Positions 1 through 8,725 are shown, counted from the first letter of the stretch. The stretch: 12,826 bases of DNA from Dehalococcoidia bacterium (GCA_016844365.1 JAENIT010000013.1:1-12826); one strand, 5' to 3'. Notes: generated by a model from the letters alone, not told the origin. Program-made: numbers and translations.

Positions 1-114
1 GCCTTTGCAATAGAAATCGTGGATGCGGTCGCCGTCGCTCTATTCCTCGCCTCATACTATGCGATCTACCTCGACGGAGCGGCTCTGGTAGTAGACGGCG
101 GACTGATAATGTAG
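1..114 (+). CDS. C-terminal end of a short-chain dehydrogenase/reductase (partial)
   Basis: The window opens inside a reading frame of 37 residues that ends in a tandem TAG TAG stop. The residues ALFLAS near position 13 and LVVDGGLIM at the end match the usual C-terminal signature of classical SDR enzymes (LFLAS ... VDGG). This segment lies after the catalytic Ser-Tyr-Lys region and helps form the substrate pocket and tetramer interface. The Rossmann fold and active site are outside the window, so the substrate cannot be named. The segment between the two motifs (YYAIYLDGAA) replaces the common 'xxASYITGQ' stretch, which is ordinary variation. The next gene starts 29 bases downstream on the same strand, so the two may be co-transcribed. 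The family assignment is fairly sure; the specific reaction is unknown. Confidence 0.75.
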   Translation, partial: AFAIEIVDAVAVALFLASYYAIYLDGAALVVDGGLIM

Positions 115-120
115 TAGCAT

Positions 121-134
121 CCCCCTAGTGGGGG
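121..134 (+). promoter_or_regulatory. Small GC hairpin covering the Shine-Dalgarno region of the SirB1-family gene
   Basis: CCCCC, the four-base loop TAGT, and GGGGG form a perfect five-pair all-GC stem. It sits in the 29-base gap between the SDR stop and the next ATG. The G-run of the right arm is the only Shine-Dalgarno-like purine run upstream of that ATG (about 9 bases away). Folding would therefore hide the ribosome site. No U-tract follows, so it is not a typical intrinsic terminator. A regulatory role is inference from position only. Confidence 0.35.
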
Positions 135-143
135 AACACTCTA

Positions 144-977
144 ATGATGGAACGAGAACTTACTCGCAGGCGATTTCAGCGCATAGTGGAAGGTGAAGAC
201 GAGGAAATAGACTTGGCATCGGCCTGCCTCCTCATAGCCCAGGAGGAGTATACTGATATCAACCCAGGCCAGTACCTGGACAGGCTGGAGGAGATGGCCG
301 CCACCATTGAAGGTCGGCTGGGAAAGAGGCGTCGCCCCGAGGATGTCATCTACACCATCAGCAGCTACCTGTTCCAAGAGCAAGGGTTCAGAGGCAACGA
401 TAAGGACTACTACGACCCTCGCAACAGCTTTCTGAACGATGTCCTGGACCGCAAGCTGGGCATCCCCATCACCCTGTCGCTGGTCTACATGGAAGTGGCC
501 CAGCGTCTAGGCTTCTCAGTTCTAGGAGTTGGCCTGCCCGGGCATTTTATTGTAAAGCACCCAACCTCTGAAAGGGACTTATTCATAGACCCGTTTCAGG
601 GAGGCGGCATTATAACAGAAGAGGAGTGCAAGAGGCTGGTGGAAGTCGTCTACCGAGGCTCCCTGGTCTTTAGGAGAGACTTCCTGCGGCGGCTGAGCAA
701 AAGAGCCATCCTGGGCAGGATCCTTAGCAACCTAAAGCGTATATATCAGGGCAAGGGGGACCACGTTCGGGCTTTAGCCGTAGTTGAACGTATACTTCTC
801 CTGAACCCAGACGCTCCCACAGAGATCCGGGACCGGGGTCTCCTTAGCCTGCGACTGCACGCTTACGCCAACTCATGGCGGGATTTGAACACCTACATAG
901 ACTTGGTCCCTAATGGGGAGGATGTAGTAAGGATGAAGGAAATGCTGGCTGCGCTAGAAAGGATGAGGATGAACTAG
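144..977 (+). CDS. SirB1-family protein (transglutaminase-like fold plus tetratricopeptide-like C terminus)
   Basis: This 277-residue protein matches the SirB1/Transglut_core2 family. Residues 93-112 carry the family block (RNSFLNDVL ... GIPITLS) and residues 130-135 read GLPGHF, the conserved 'PGHF' motif. A following FIDPFQGG supplies the conserved aspartate region. The C-terminal part, from about residue 185, is helical and resembles the TPR-like tail common in this family (RALAVVERILLLNPDAP). The catalytic cysteine of true transglutaminases is not seen before the LVYMEVAQRLG helix, as is usual in SirB1 proteins, so a non-enzymatic or scaffold role is more likely than peptidase activity. 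The biochemical role of the family is poorly defined. Two ATGs occur in tandem (144 and 147) and either may be used; the G-run at 130-134 is the Shine-Dalgarno candidate. The gene ends 23 bp from the convergent bactofilin gene, with no obvious terminator between them. Confidence 0.88.
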   Translation: MMERELTRRRFQRIVEGEDEEIDLASACLLIAQEEYTDINPGQYLDRLEEMAATIEGRLGKRRRPEDVIYTISSYLFQEQGFRGNDKDYYDPRNSFLNDVLDRKLGIPITLSLVYMEVAQRLGFSVLGVGLPGHFIVKHPTSERDLFIDPFQGGGIITEEECKRLVEVVYRGSLVFRRDFLRRLSKRAILGRILSNLKRIYQGKGDHVRALAVVERILLLNPDAPTEIRDRGLLSLRLHAYANSWRDLNTYIDLVPNGEDVVRMKEMLAALERMRMN

Positions 978-1000
978 TTCCAATAGTCATCGCCAACGTA

Positions 1001-1444
1001 TTAATCCTGATTCCCGTCCCCTAGTGGCAGAATAAGCTCTTCTGAATCTACTCGCGGCTTCTCCAACAGCAACGTCTCCCTATCGGGGATCATCATTAGA
1101 CACTGCCCTATAAAAATCGCGCCATCGGATATCTTCAAGCTGTTAGAGGCAATGTCCCCCAGCACCCTACCTCCCGAATATATCTCCAGTCGCCCCTGAG
1201 CCATCACATTCCCGATAACAGTCCCCGCTATACCAATATCCTTGCCTGTGATATTAGCTGACACCCTGGCGGCCTTGCCTATTATCACCGATCCCGTGGT
1301 CTCTATCTCTCCATCCAGGTTGCCGTACACTCTGACGGCCCCATCGGCTTTCAGGACACCAGAGAAGCTAGTGTTATGGGATATAACCGTCTCTCGCCAG
1401 TCCTCTAGTTTAGCGGCGCTCTCCATCTCCTCCTTACGAAACAT
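1001..1444 (-). CDS. Bactofilin (polymer-forming cytoskeletal protein)
   Basis: This 147-residue protein is almost entirely the bactofilin (DUF583) right-handed beta-helix. From about residue 18 to 116 it shows repeated short turns: SGVLKADGAVRVYGNLDG, GEIETTGSVIIGKAARV, GTVIGNVMAQGRLEIYSGG and GDIASNSLKISDGAIFIG. Bactofilins self-assemble without nucleotide into filaments at the inner membrane face and act in cell shape, wall synthesis positioning or division. The helix is flanked by a short charged head (FRKEEMESAAKLEDW) and an unstructured acidic tail of about 30 residues, typical of the family. The ATG at 1444 is supported by AGGAGG on the - strand (1455-1460) ten bases upstream. The gene diverges from a small membrane-protein gene across a 76-bp spacer. 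No partner gene is proven, but bactofilins often work with membrane anchors. Confidence 0.92.
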   Translation of the reverse strand: MFRKEEMESAAKLEDWRETVISHNTSFSGVLKADGAVRVYGNLDGEIETTGSVIIGKAARVSANITGKDIGIAGTVIGNVMAQGRLEIYSGGRVLGDIASNSLKISDGAIFIGQCLMMIPDRETLLLEKPRVDSEELILPLGDGNQD

Positions 1445-1481
1445 CTTCTTGCCGCCTCCTTTTAATTCTGCAGGTAAACCT

Positions 1482-1490
1482 TGTTATAAT
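1482..1490 (+). promoter_or_regulatory. Extended -10 promoter for the small membrane-protein gene
   Basis: The bases TGTTATAAT give a consensus TATAAT at 1485-1490 preceded by the extended -10 TGn. The matching -35 position (about 1462-1467, TTAATT) is poor, as expected for an extended -10 promoter. Initiation would fall near 1497, giving a leader of about 24 bases before the ATG at 1521. The opposite strand of the same A/T stretch reads TATTAT and might serve the divergent bactofilin gene, but no good -35 accompanies it. Confidence 0.6.
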
Positions 1491-1520
1491 AGAAGTAGTG
1501 TACTATTAGGAGGCATTATA

Positions 1521-1820
1521 ATGGCTAAAAGGTCTAGACCCCAGTCCAGCAGCGGTAGAAGCAACAGAACCGACAGGGAAAGGCGAAGAACAGCATCCAT
1601 TCCACCACATCTCTCCTCGCCTCGCTCTACCCTAACAAGAACAGCAGAGGGCCTGCAACTATCGGGGGATACACACGGCGCTCGATTCAACCGAGTACCC
1701 GCCCCCATCTCTGCAGATCCTAAAGAGTACAACTACGTACGACGGGACATGATAAGAATCGGGACTCTGTCGGGAGCTATCTTTGTGTTCATGGCGGTTC
1801 TGGCGCTATGGATGCGATGA
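1521..1820 (+). CDS. Small single-pass membrane protein with basic disordered N terminus (uncharacterised)
   Basis: I do not recognise a named family. The 99-residue product has a strongly basic, Ser/Arg-rich, probably disordered first half (residues 1-25 include KRSR, GRSNR and RERRR). A Pro-containing linker follows (about 59-67), then a single hydrophobic helix at about residues 80-97 (IGTLSGAIFVFMAVLALWM) ending in a lone Arg. This predicts a C-terminally anchored protein with most of the chain on the positive, cytoplasmic side. The start is well supported: AGGAGG at 1508-1513 lies seven bases before the ATG, and an extended -10 promoter lies just upstream. The same frame stays open farther upstream through the bactofilin gene, but that is antisense shadow. 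Divergence from a bactofilin gene suggests, without proof, a membrane partner for it. That this is a real gene is likely; its function is unknown. Confidence 0.75.
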   Translation: MAKRSRPQSSSGRSNRTDRERRRTASIPPHLSSPRSTLTRTAEGLQLSGDTHGARFNRVPAPISADPKEYNYVRRDMIRIGTLSGAIFVFMAVLALWMR

Positions 1821-2225
1821 ATAGTTTTAGAATCATGATCTTGGACTGACATTAAACATTATAAGTTCGAATAGCCCACAAGACAACAGTCTTGGTCTAC
1901 TTTAAGGACTCTGTCACTACGCTCTCCGTGAGTGGACGGTATTGACATGCCGCTAGAGCCGAAGTGGGCCACAATCCATAACAGTGGAACGGTGTCTTGT
2001 TGCGAGCTTGCCGAACCATTGGAGATGTCATGCTCTGTCATGGGTTCAGGCGGCGCTGAGATTTGGGGCTGGCGTGGAACCGCGCCTAAAGGTGTCGACA
2101 GAGGAAAACTAGCCAGAATTCCAGGCGAAAGAAAGCCGAAAGGCGGACAATGGTCTACTGACTTAAAGGTATAACTTATCAGCTACGAATTGTTTAGCCA
2201 AAATGCCCGGCACTTAACCTGTCTG
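1821..2225. other. About 400 bp with no convincing gene
   Basis: This is the gap between the convergent ends of the small membrane-protein gene and gltD. A GTG-started frame of 80 codons (1932-2174, +) is open. It has no Shine-Dalgarno site, an unusual composition (many Trp, Cys and Gly) and no recognisable motif, so I do not call it a gene. I see a 7-base direct repeat (TGTCATG twice, around 2027-2040) and two copies of TGGTCTACT (near 1893 and 2153), both possibly chance. No clear U-tracted terminator is visible for either flanking gene. The stretch could be a decayed gene or hold an undetected RNA. Confidence 0.5.
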
Positions 2226-3698
2226 TTACTCCCATTCCTCTACAGAATCGCTCTCTTCTAGCGCTGCGCCGATCTTGTGGTCCGGGTGCTTTTCAAAGGT
2301 ACGGGCATACCCCCGCACAAGCGGTAGATCGGATCTGCCCATCAGCCACTCATCGCACCCGCGCGCCGTCATGCGTCCACTCGCAATAGCATGAACAACC
2401 AGTGACTGACCGCGCTGCATGTCGCCGCCAGCGAACACACCCGGCACACTGGTCATCATCCTACTATCAGTCGCGACGTTTCCGCGTTCATCCCGCCCTA
2501 CGCCGAGTTCGTCTAGTAGTCCTTTGGATTCTCCATGGAGAAATCCCATGGCTAGAAGGACTAGCTCTGTCTCAACCTTGACTTCGCTACCCGGTATCTC
2601 CACCATCTGGGGCCTCCCACCGTTTGAAGGAGACTGCCAGCTAAGGCGCACTGCGGTCAGGCTATTCAATTTACCGTTTTCGCCATTGAAGCTCTTAGTT
2701 AAGATGTTGAAATCCAGCTCACCGCCTTCCTCGTGGGCGGCGCTAGTGCGGAATATATACGGCCACTGGGGCCAGGGATTGTCCTCGCCACGCTTCGAGG
2801 ATGGCCTGGGCAGCAACTCGAACTGATAAACACGCTTTGCGCCCTGGCGATGGGCGGTCCCCAGACAGTCTGCGCCAGTGTCGCCGCCGCCGAGAATAAC
2901 AACGGTCTTATCTTTGGCTGTAATGATGTCGGATGGAGAGACGTCCTGGCCTCGGTTACGCCGATTCTGCTGAGAAAGATAGTCCATAGCAAAATGCACA
3001 CCATCCAGCTCTCTCCCTGGAACCTGCAGATCGCGTGGCACAGTCGCACCACCGCACAGGCAGATGGCGTCAAACTCCCGCTTCAATTGGTCAGTAGGGA
3101 CGTTTTGACCCACCCAGGCGCCGGTGCTGAAAAGAATGCCTTCCTGGGATAATTGCTCGACCCTTCTATCAACCAAGGCTTTTTCAAGCTTGAAATCCGG
3201 GATGCCCAGGGAGAGCAAGCCGCCGATGTACTCATTACGCTCGAATACTGTGACCAGGTGGCCAGCGCGGTTGAGCTGTTGTGCACATGCCAGTCCGGCT
3301 GGGCCAGAACCGATAACTGCGACAGTCTTTCCCGTTCGAACCAGCGGGGGGGTGGGTTTGATCCATCCTTCTTCCCAGGCCCTATCGGTAATGGCCTTCT
3401 CGATCATCTCGATAGTGACTGCATCCTTGTTGATGGATAGTGTGCATGCAGGTTCGCAGGGCGCCGGACAGATACGTCCTGTGAACTCTGGGAAGTTGTT
3501 GGTGGCATGGAGCTGGTCTATGGCCCGCTTCCAGTCACCCTTATAGACCATATCGTTCCAGTCCGGGATGAGATTACCCAAAGGACAGCCGTAATTACAG
3601 AATGGTATGCCGCAATCCATGCAACGGCCGGCCTGCTCTCGTGCCTGCTCCTCGGCCCAGGGTAGGTAGATCTCTAGAAACCCAGTTATTTTACCCAT
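2226..3698 (-). CDS. gltD: Glutamate synthase (NADPH) small subunit
   Basis: This 490-residue beta subunit of glutamate synthase feeds electrons from NADPH through FAD and Fe-S clusters to GltB. The sequence shows the Cys clusters near the N terminus (Cys26, 29, 34, 38 and Cys77, 81, 85, including CMDCGIPFC and CPAPCEPAC). It also has the FAD Rossmann motif GSGPAG (130-135), the NAD(P)H motif GGGDTGADC (270-278) and the C-terminal FAD motif VFAGGD. The N terminus is odd: after MGKITGFLE, relatives of this MGKxTGFLE type usually carry about 20 more residues before the LPxxEE segment, and these are missing here. The ATG lies inside the end of gltB (ATGGGTAA, 8-bp overlap) with a GGGGGAAG Shine-Dalgarno within gltB, which implies translational coupling. 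The product is cytoplasmic and forms a complex with GltB. Confidence 0.95.
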   Translation of the reverse strand: MGKITGFLEIYLPWAEEQAREQAGRCMDCGIPFCNYGCPLGNLIPDWNDMVYKGDWKRAIDQLHATNNFPEFTGRICPAPCEPACTLSINKDAVTIEMIEKAITDRAWEEGWIKPTPPLVRTGKTVAVIGSGPAGLACAQQLNRAGHLVTVFERNEYIGGLLSLGIPDFKLEKALVDRRVEQLSQEGILFSTGAWVGQNVPTDQLKREFDAICLCGGATVPRDLQVPGRELDGVHFAMDYLSQQNRRNRGQDVSPSDIITAKDKTVVILGGGDTGADCLGTAHRQGAKRVYQFELLPRPSSKRGEDNPWPQWPYIFRTSAAHEEGGELDFNILTKSFNGENGKLNSLTAVRLSWQSPSNGGRPQMVEIPGSEVKVETELVLLAMGFLHGESKGLLDELGVGRDERGNVATDSRMMTSVPGVFAGGDMQRGQSLVVHAIASGRMTARGCDEWLMGRSDLPLVRGYARTFEKHPDHKIGAALEESDSVEEWE

Positions 3699-6600
3699 GG
3701 TGTACTACTTCCCCCGCACCAGTGACAAGTCGCTCGGAGCGTTCTCTAAGCGCCTGGGCGTAGTCCCATGGCAATACTTTCTTGAATAAGGCGCGAGATC
3801 TCTCCCAATCGGACAAGATGTGCTCTGCCTGAGTGCTCCCAGTGTATTTCACATGGCGTTCCAAGAGATTCTTCAATACAACTTCATCCTGGGAGTAGGG
3901 CTCAACTAACACAAGGTCGGCCAGGGCACTGTTGAACCTGGAGCGGAACGTGTGGTCTGGGTCCCAAACATACGCGATGCCACCGCTCATGCCGGCGGCG
4001 AAATTCCGTCCTGTCGGCCCAACCACTACGATCACTCCACCCGTCATATACTCGCAGCCATGATCGCCAATTCCCTCTACAACAGCGTGTGCGCCGCTGT
4101 TTCGCACGGCAAACCGCTCGCCTGCTATCCCGCGGACAAATACTTCGCCACTTGTAGCTCCATACACCGCGACGTTACCGATGATGACGTTCTCCTCCGG
4201 TATGAAAGTGCTGCCCACTGGAGGCACAACTATGATCCGTCCCCCAGACAGGCCTTTTGCGAAATAATCGTTAGTGTCCCCTTCAAGGTTGAAGGTAACG
4301 CCAGCGGATAGAAAAGCGCCGAAGCTCTGTCCTGCTGACCCTTTGAAGAGGTAATGGATTGTGTTGTCAGGTAATCCTTTGTCGCCGTAACGCTTCGCGA
4401 TCTGGCCGCTCATCATAGCGCCCACTGTTCGGTTTGAGTTTTTGATGTGAAACTCAGCAGAGACAGACTCTTGGCGCATAATGGCTGGCCCCGCGACCTC
4501 TATCAACTGACGATCAAGGACCATCTCAAGAGCGTGGTCCTGCTCTTCACAGTGATGGATGGCTACGCCTTCTGCTAGTGGCATGGAGTGGAGCAACGCC
4601 GTCAGATCAATGCCGCGCGCTTTCCAGTGATCAATGGCGTGCCTAGGCTCCAACTTGTCCACCCGACCCACCATCTCATCCACGGTTCTAAATCCAAGCT
4701 TTGCCATGTATTCCCGCAAACTCCGTGTCAACATGATGAAATAGTTGACGAGGGCTTCAGGCGTACCTGCGAACAGCTTCCGGAGTTCCGGATCCTGGGT
4801 CGCAATTCCCACAGAGCACGTATTAAGGTGACACTTGCGTAGCATGATGCATCCCAAGACCACCAGGGCGGCTGTGGCCACACCCCATTCCTCGGCTCCT
4901 AGCAGAGTTGCGATGGCGACATCGCGTCCGGTCTTGATCTGGCCATCAGTCTGGACCACTATACGTCCCCGAAGACCATTGGCAACGAGCACTTGCTGGG
5001 TCTCTGCAAGCCCCAGTTCCCAGGGTAGCCCACCATGCTTGATAGAGGATAGCGGTGAGGCCCCGGTTCCGCCGCTATCTCCGGATATGAGCACCACGTC
5101 TGCATGGCCCTTCGCTACTCCGGCGGCGATGATGCCAACGCCCGCCTCGGATACGAGTTTTACATGAATACGGGCCGCGAGATTTACGTTTTTCAAATCG
5201 AAGATGAGTTGCGCCAGGTCCTCGATAGAATAGATATCGTGGTGCGGAGGTGGTGAAATAAGCTCCACGCCAGGCGTGGTATGACGGATTTCCGCTATAT
5301 ACTCCGAGATCTTGTGCCCAGGAATCTGCCCTCCTTCACCCGGCTTGGACCCCTGCGCCATCTTGATCTGCAAGTCAGTAGCGTTCACCAGATATTCCGT
5401 CGTCACTCCAAATCGGCCCGAGGCGACCTGCTTCATCCGGCTAGACCTAGAGTCACCGCTTGGGTCAAGCTTAAACCGCTCGGGATCCTCGCCGCCTTCA
5501 CCAGTGTTACTTCGAGACCCCAAACGATTCATGGCAATAGCAAGAGTTTCGTGCGCCTCACGGCTAATGGACCCAAGGGAGATCGCCCCAGTGGCGAAGC
5601 GAGTCACGATGGACTCTACCGACTCAACCTCGTCCAGGGGTATGCCGCCATTGGGGTCAAACTTAAAATCAAGAAGCCCTCTTATGGTGGCAAGGGAGCC
5701 GTCTTCGCCGTTGGACGCCTGCTCGAACTGCTTAAACACATCGTAACGGTTCTGTCGGGTGGCATGCTGTAGTAGGGCGATCACTTCCGGTGTGTACTGA
5801 TGCGTCTCTCCGGTAGCGCGCCACTGATATATACCACCAATATCCAGAGGCACCTGGTCAGACATCGGCTGTTGGGGGTACGCGCGCCCGTGATTCTCCA
5901 GCAGATCCGCAGCTATCTCATCCAGGCCAATGCCGCCAATCCGCGTGGGTGTCCAGGTGAAAAATTCCTCCACCAGTGCATGAGACAAACCCAGCGCCTC
6001 AAAGACCTGAGCGCCTTGGTAGCCCTGAAGGGTAGAGATACCCATTTTAGACATCACCTTGAGCACACCCTTCTCAACCGCTTTGATGTAGTTGTGCTCG
6101 ACAGTTTCTTGGTCAGATGTTCCAGCTCCTTCAGTGAACCGCTCTTCGCACAGCTCAGCCAAAGTCTCGAACGCCAGATAAGGGTTGACGGCGCTGGCGC
6201 CGTATCCGAAGAGGGTTGCAAAGTGGTGGACTTCGCGCGGTTCACCAGATTCCACTATTATGTCAACGTGCGTGCGAGTGCGTTCTCTAATCAGATGGTG
6301 GTGAAGACCGGCCATGGCCAGCAGTGACGGCACGTAGGTGTGCTCGGAGTCCACACCCCGATCGGAAAGAACGATAATGGCACACCCAGCCGCGACTGCT
6401 GCGTCAGCCTCTTCCCGAATACGATTTAGCGCCTTCCTCAGACCGGCGTGGCCTTCAGCTACCGGGAAGATAGTGGAAATCGTCCTACTCTTTAGCCCTG
6501 GAAGGTTCAAGGCTTTGATGGTCACTATATCCTGGTTCAGAAGGATGGGATGATCGATGCGGAGGACGCGAGCATGCTCTGGCGTCTCGTCGAAGAGATT

Positions 6601-8340
6601 GCTCCGTGTACCAACGGGCACTGCAAGCTGGGTGACGAGCGCTTCGCGCACATAGTCCAGTGGCGGATTGGAGACCTGAGCAAAGAGCTGTTTGAAGTAG
6701 GCGAACAGATTCTGTGGCCGGTCTGATAGCACGGCCAGAGCGGCATCGTTTCCCATAGAGCCAATGGGTTCGGAGCCTTCTAGCCCCATGGGCTCCAGCA
6801 GCAGATTAAGGTCCTCCTGAGTGTACCCAAAGGCTTGCTGCCGGGCAGTAATGGTATCCCAGTCAACGGCAGGCACTTCCTCAGGGTTGGGAGTGGGGAG
6901 GTCATCCAGCACCGCCCGATTCGTTCTAAGCCAATCACCATAGGGTCGTCGAGTGACCAGGTTATTCTTGATCTCGTCGTTGCCGACGATGCGTCCTTGA
7001 TCTAAGTCCAGCAAGAACATTCGGCCCGGACGAATCCGACCTCGAACAGCAACGCGACTAGGCTCCACCTCAAGCACGCCCGTCTCAGAGGCCATCACAA
7101 GAAGCCCGTCCTTTGTGATCATATAGCGGAAAGGTCTAAGGCCATTGCGGTCTAGCACCGCTCCGATTTTTCGGCCATCGGTGAACGCAATCAGCGCAGG
7201 GCCGTCCCACGGTTCCATTAAGCAACCATGATATTCGTAGAAGTCCTTTCTATCCTGAGGCATGGCTTCATGCCCGTACCACGCTTCGGGGAGCATCATT
7301 GCCGCCGCGTGCTCCACCTCACGACCGCCCATGACCAGCAACTCAAATACGTTGTCCAATGATGCGCTATCACTGAAGCCAGGTGTACACACAGGTGTCA
7401 GCTTACTGATTTCTTTGCCAAAAAAGGTGGACGTGAGGGAACGTTCTCGGGCGGTCATCCAGTTTCTGTTGCCACGTATGGTGTTGATTTCACCGTTATG
7501 GGCAATGTATCGGTAAGGGTGCGCTAGTCTCCACTCCCCTAAGGTATTAGTGCTGAACCGAGAGTGTACCAACCCAAACGCGCTTGCCATTGTAGGATCG
7601 CCCAGATCGCCGTAGAAGCTACTGAGTTGCTCCGCCATGATCAGGCCCTTATAGATGACAGTCCGAGATGAGCAACTGACAATATAGAAGTCGTCTAGCC
7701 CAGGGGCCGATATCTCAGCGGCTAACTCAATGATAAGCCTTTCCGCTTCTTTTCGAGCGAGATATAGCTGGCGCTCCAGCTCGTTGGTGTCCATACCTGG
7801 TGGCGCCTGCACAAAATATTGACGGATCACAGGCATAGCTTCGCGAGCCAGTGGTCCAATAGCGTCCGGTGCAACAGGAACATCGCGCCAGCCTATAAAT
7901 TCAAGGCCCTCTTCTGCGACGCCCTGTTTTATGGCGTCCTCACAGACGGGCTGAAGGGCAGGATCGCGTGGCATGAACACCATACCAACCCCGTAACGAC
8001 CAAGCTCTGGGAGTTGGATTCCCACGCTCCGTGCTTCCTTCTCGAAAAAGGCGTGGGGCATCTGGATCAGGATGCCAGCGCCGTCTCCCGTCTCAGGATC
8101 GCAGCCACAGGCGCCGCGATGCCCTAGATTGACCAGAACTCTCATTGCTTGAGTTATGATCTCATGAGACTGTGACCCATCGATGTTGGCCACAACGCCG
8201 ACACCACAGGCATCGCGCTCATACGCCGGGTCATAGAGCCCGACTTTCTTCAGACGCTCCAAAGGAGGTACAGGTTTTAGTGGCCTCCCGTGGATCGGAC
8301 AGGTAGAAATATTATTATTACCAATGGTAGTATCGCTCAT
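3691..8340 (-). CDS. gltB: Glutamate synthase (NADPH) large subunit
   Basis: The alpha subunit of glutamate synthase converts glutamine plus 2-oxoglutarate to two glutamates in ammonia assimilation. Counting from the ATG at 8340 (1549 residues), the order is as follows. A propeptide-like N terminus ends in YERDACGVG with the catalytic Cys45. The class II glutaminase domain runs to about 470, then a central domain. The FMN/2-oxoglutarate domain covers roughly 870-1240, with [28 protein letters not shown] and the 3Fe-4S ligands [14 protein letters not shown]-terminal GXGXG beta-helix holds the repeated [11 protein letters not shown] and GMSGG turns. All expected motifs are present and the length is in the family range. 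The frame also opens with a TTG at 8367 (nine extra residues), but I prefer the ATG; neither has an ideal Shine-Dalgarno site. An in-frame TGA lies at 8380-8382. The N-terminal extension before the Cys contains CPIHGRP and would be removed on maturation. It overlaps gltD by 8 bp. Confidence 0.96.
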   Translation of the reverse strand: MSDTTIGNNNISTCPIHGRPLKPVPPLERLKKVGLYDPAYERDACGVGVVANIDGSQSHEIITQAMRVLVNLGHRGACGCDPETGDGAGILIQMPHAFFEKEARSVGIQLPELGRYGVGMVFMPRDPALQPVCEDAIKQGVAEEGLEFIGWRDVPVAPDAIGPLAREAMPVIRQYFVQAPPGMDTNELERQLYLARKEAERLIIELAAEISAPGLDDFYIVSCSSRTVIYKGLIMAEQLSSFYGDLGDPTMASAFGLVHSRFSTNTLGEWRLAHPYRYIAHNGEINTIRGNRNWMTARERSLTSTFFGKEISKLTPVCTPGFSDSASLDNVFELLVMGGREVEHAAAMMLPEAWYGHEAMPQDRKDFYEYHGCLMEPWDGPALIAFTDGRKIGAVLDRNGLRPFRYMITKDGLLVMASETGVLEVEPSRVAVRGRIRPGRMFLLDLDQGRIVGNDEIKNNLVTRRPYGDWLRTNRAVLDDLPTPNPEEVPAVDWDTITARQQAFGYTQEDLNLLLEPMGLEGSEPIGSMGNDAALAVLSDRPQNLFAYFKQLFAQVSNPPLDYVREALVTQLAVPVGTRSNLFDETPEHARVLRIDHPILLNQDIVTIKALNLPGLKSRTISTIFPVAEGHAGLRKALNRIREEADAAVAAGCAIIVLSDRGVDSEHTYVPSLLAMAGLHHHLIRERTRTHVDIIVESGEPREVHHFATLFGYGASAVNPYLAFETLAELCEERFTEGAGTSDQETVEHNYIKAVEKGVLKVMSKMGISTLQGYQGAQVFEALGLSHALVEEFFTWTPTRIGGIGLDEIAADLLENHGRAYPQQPMSDQVPLDIGGIYQWRATGETHQYTPEVIALLQHATRQNRYDVFKQFEQASNGEDGSLATIRGLLDFKFDPNGGIPLDEVESVESIVTRFATGAISLGSISREAHETLAIAMNRLGSRSNTGEGGEDPERFKLDPSGDSRSSRMKQVASGRFGVTTEYLVNATDLQIKMAQGSKPGEGGQIPGHKISEYIAEIRHTTPGVELISPPPHHDIYSIEDLAQLIFDLKNVNLAARIHVKLVSEAGVGIIAAGVAKGHADVVLISGDSGGTGASPLSSIKHGGLPWELGLAETQQVLVANGLRGRIVVQTDGQIKTGRDVAIATLLGAEEWGVATAALVVLGCIMLRKCHLNTCSVGIATQDPELRKLFAGTPEALVNYFIMLTRSLREYMAKLGFRTVDEMVGRVDKLEPRHAIDHWKARGIDLTALLHSMPLAEGVAIHHCEEQDHALEMVLDRQLIEVAGPAIMRQESVSAEFHIKNSNRTVGAMMSGQIAKRYGDKGLPDNTIHYLFKGSAGQSFGAFLSAGVTFNLEGDTNDYFAKGLSGGRIIVVPPVGSTFIPEENVIIGNVAVYGATSGEVFVRGIAGERFAVRNSGAHAVVEGIGDHGCEYMTGGVIVVVGPTGRNFAAGMSGGIAYVWDPDHTFRSRFNSALADLVLVEPYSQDEVVLKNLLERHVKYTGSTQAEHILSDWERSRALFKKVLPWDYAQALRERSERLVTGAGEVVHHG

Positions 8341-8374
8341 ATCCCCAAACTTATCTGCCAAATTCAACCAATAG

Positions 8375-8396
8375 GACGCTCAATAGCTTGAGCGTC
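8375..8396 (-). promoter_or_regulatory. Perfect 9-bp hairpin in the gltB leader
   Basis: GACGCTCAA and TTGAGCGTC flank a four-base loop (TAGC on +, GCTA on -), giving nine uninterrupted pairs. It lies 8 bases upstream of the possible TTG start and 34 bases upstream of the ATG of gltB. On the - strand it is not followed by a U-run, so it is not a standard terminator for leader transcripts. A strong AAAGGAG (8408-8414, - strand) lies just before it without a properly placed start codon. It could be a DNA operator, a translation-control stem or an mRNA stabiliser. The structure is certain; the role is inferred. Confidence 0.55.
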
Positions 8397-8427
8397 TTTG
8401 AGGGACTCCTTTAAAGCAGTGTTTGAA

Positions 8428-8436
8428 TGTTATGAT
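8428..8436 (+). promoter_or_regulatory. Possible extended -10 element on the + strand
   Basis: TGTTATGAT gives TGn followed by TATGAT, one mismatch from the -10 consensus. No -35 box is recognisable at the usual distance. If active it would start transcription near 8443, away from gltB and toward the small reading frame at 8553. This is a weak, motif-only call. Confidence 0.2.
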
Positions 8437-8552
8437 TTCCGGATCATTGCACCTCTAGCCTTGGTGACACTCCTGATGTTAGTAACTAAGCGCCCTGTAG
8501 AGAATCGTACTGTGATTTCCATGCTAGGCAGGAACGTGGAGGAATATACGCA

Positions 8553-8645
8553 ATGACCTACGCTATTTTCCCCCTGGATAGAACTCGCCCTCGTGGCAGG
8601 GCCAAGTATAAGCTTATCGAGTATATATGTAGTTCTCTACCCTAG
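8553..8645 (+). CDS. Possible 30-residue basic small protein
   Basis: An ATG at 8553 is preceded by GGAGG (8538-8542) with ten bases between, followed by A/T. The frame runs 30 codons to a TAG at 8643. The peptide starts MTYAIFPLDR, has a basic middle (RPRGRAKYK) and ends ICSSLP. I recognise no family and see no signal peptide or membrane segment. The only support is the good ribosome site, a possible extended -10 about 120 bases upstream, and its place in an otherwise gene-free spacer divergent from gltB. A frame of this length occurs easily by chance, so this is a candidate only. Confidence 0.25.
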   Translation: MTYAIFPLDRTRPRGRAKYKLIEYICSSLP

Positions 8646-8700
8646 AAAAAGGAGAAGCTTTGCCGTAGCTTAGCATAACTTATTGTTGAATGCAAATATT

Positions 8701-8725
8701 TTTAGGGCGGGGGGACATCCCTAAA
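8701..8725 (-). terminator. Inverted repeat just after the glycosyltransferase stop, possible weak terminator
   Basis: TTTAGGG (8701-8707) and CCCTAAA (8719-8725) form a seven-pair stem around an 11-base loop. The stem begins six bases after the TAG stop of the glycosyltransferase. Read on the - strand it is followed by AATATTTG, which is A/T-rich but not a proper U-tract, so termination would be weak. The position after a stop codon is the main support. Confidence 0.35.

Noticed and set aside
1242..1520. Upstream extension of the small membrane-protein frame
   Set aside because: It runs antisense through the bactofilin gene. A good AGGAGG and extended -10 fix the start at 1521.
1863..1875. 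GTTCGAAT resembling a tRNA T-loop
   Set aside because: The flanking bases do not pair into a T-stem, and no acceptor stem or anticodon arm can be drawn around it.
1932..2174. GTG-started frame of 80 codons in the gltD downstream gap
   Set aside because: No Shine-Dalgarno site, unusual composition and no motif; described as part of the gene-free region.
2419..2826. Several antisense frames inside gltB, gltD and the glycosyltransferase gene
   Set aside because: They are Ser/Pro/Arg-rich shadows of real genes and show no ribosome sites or domains.
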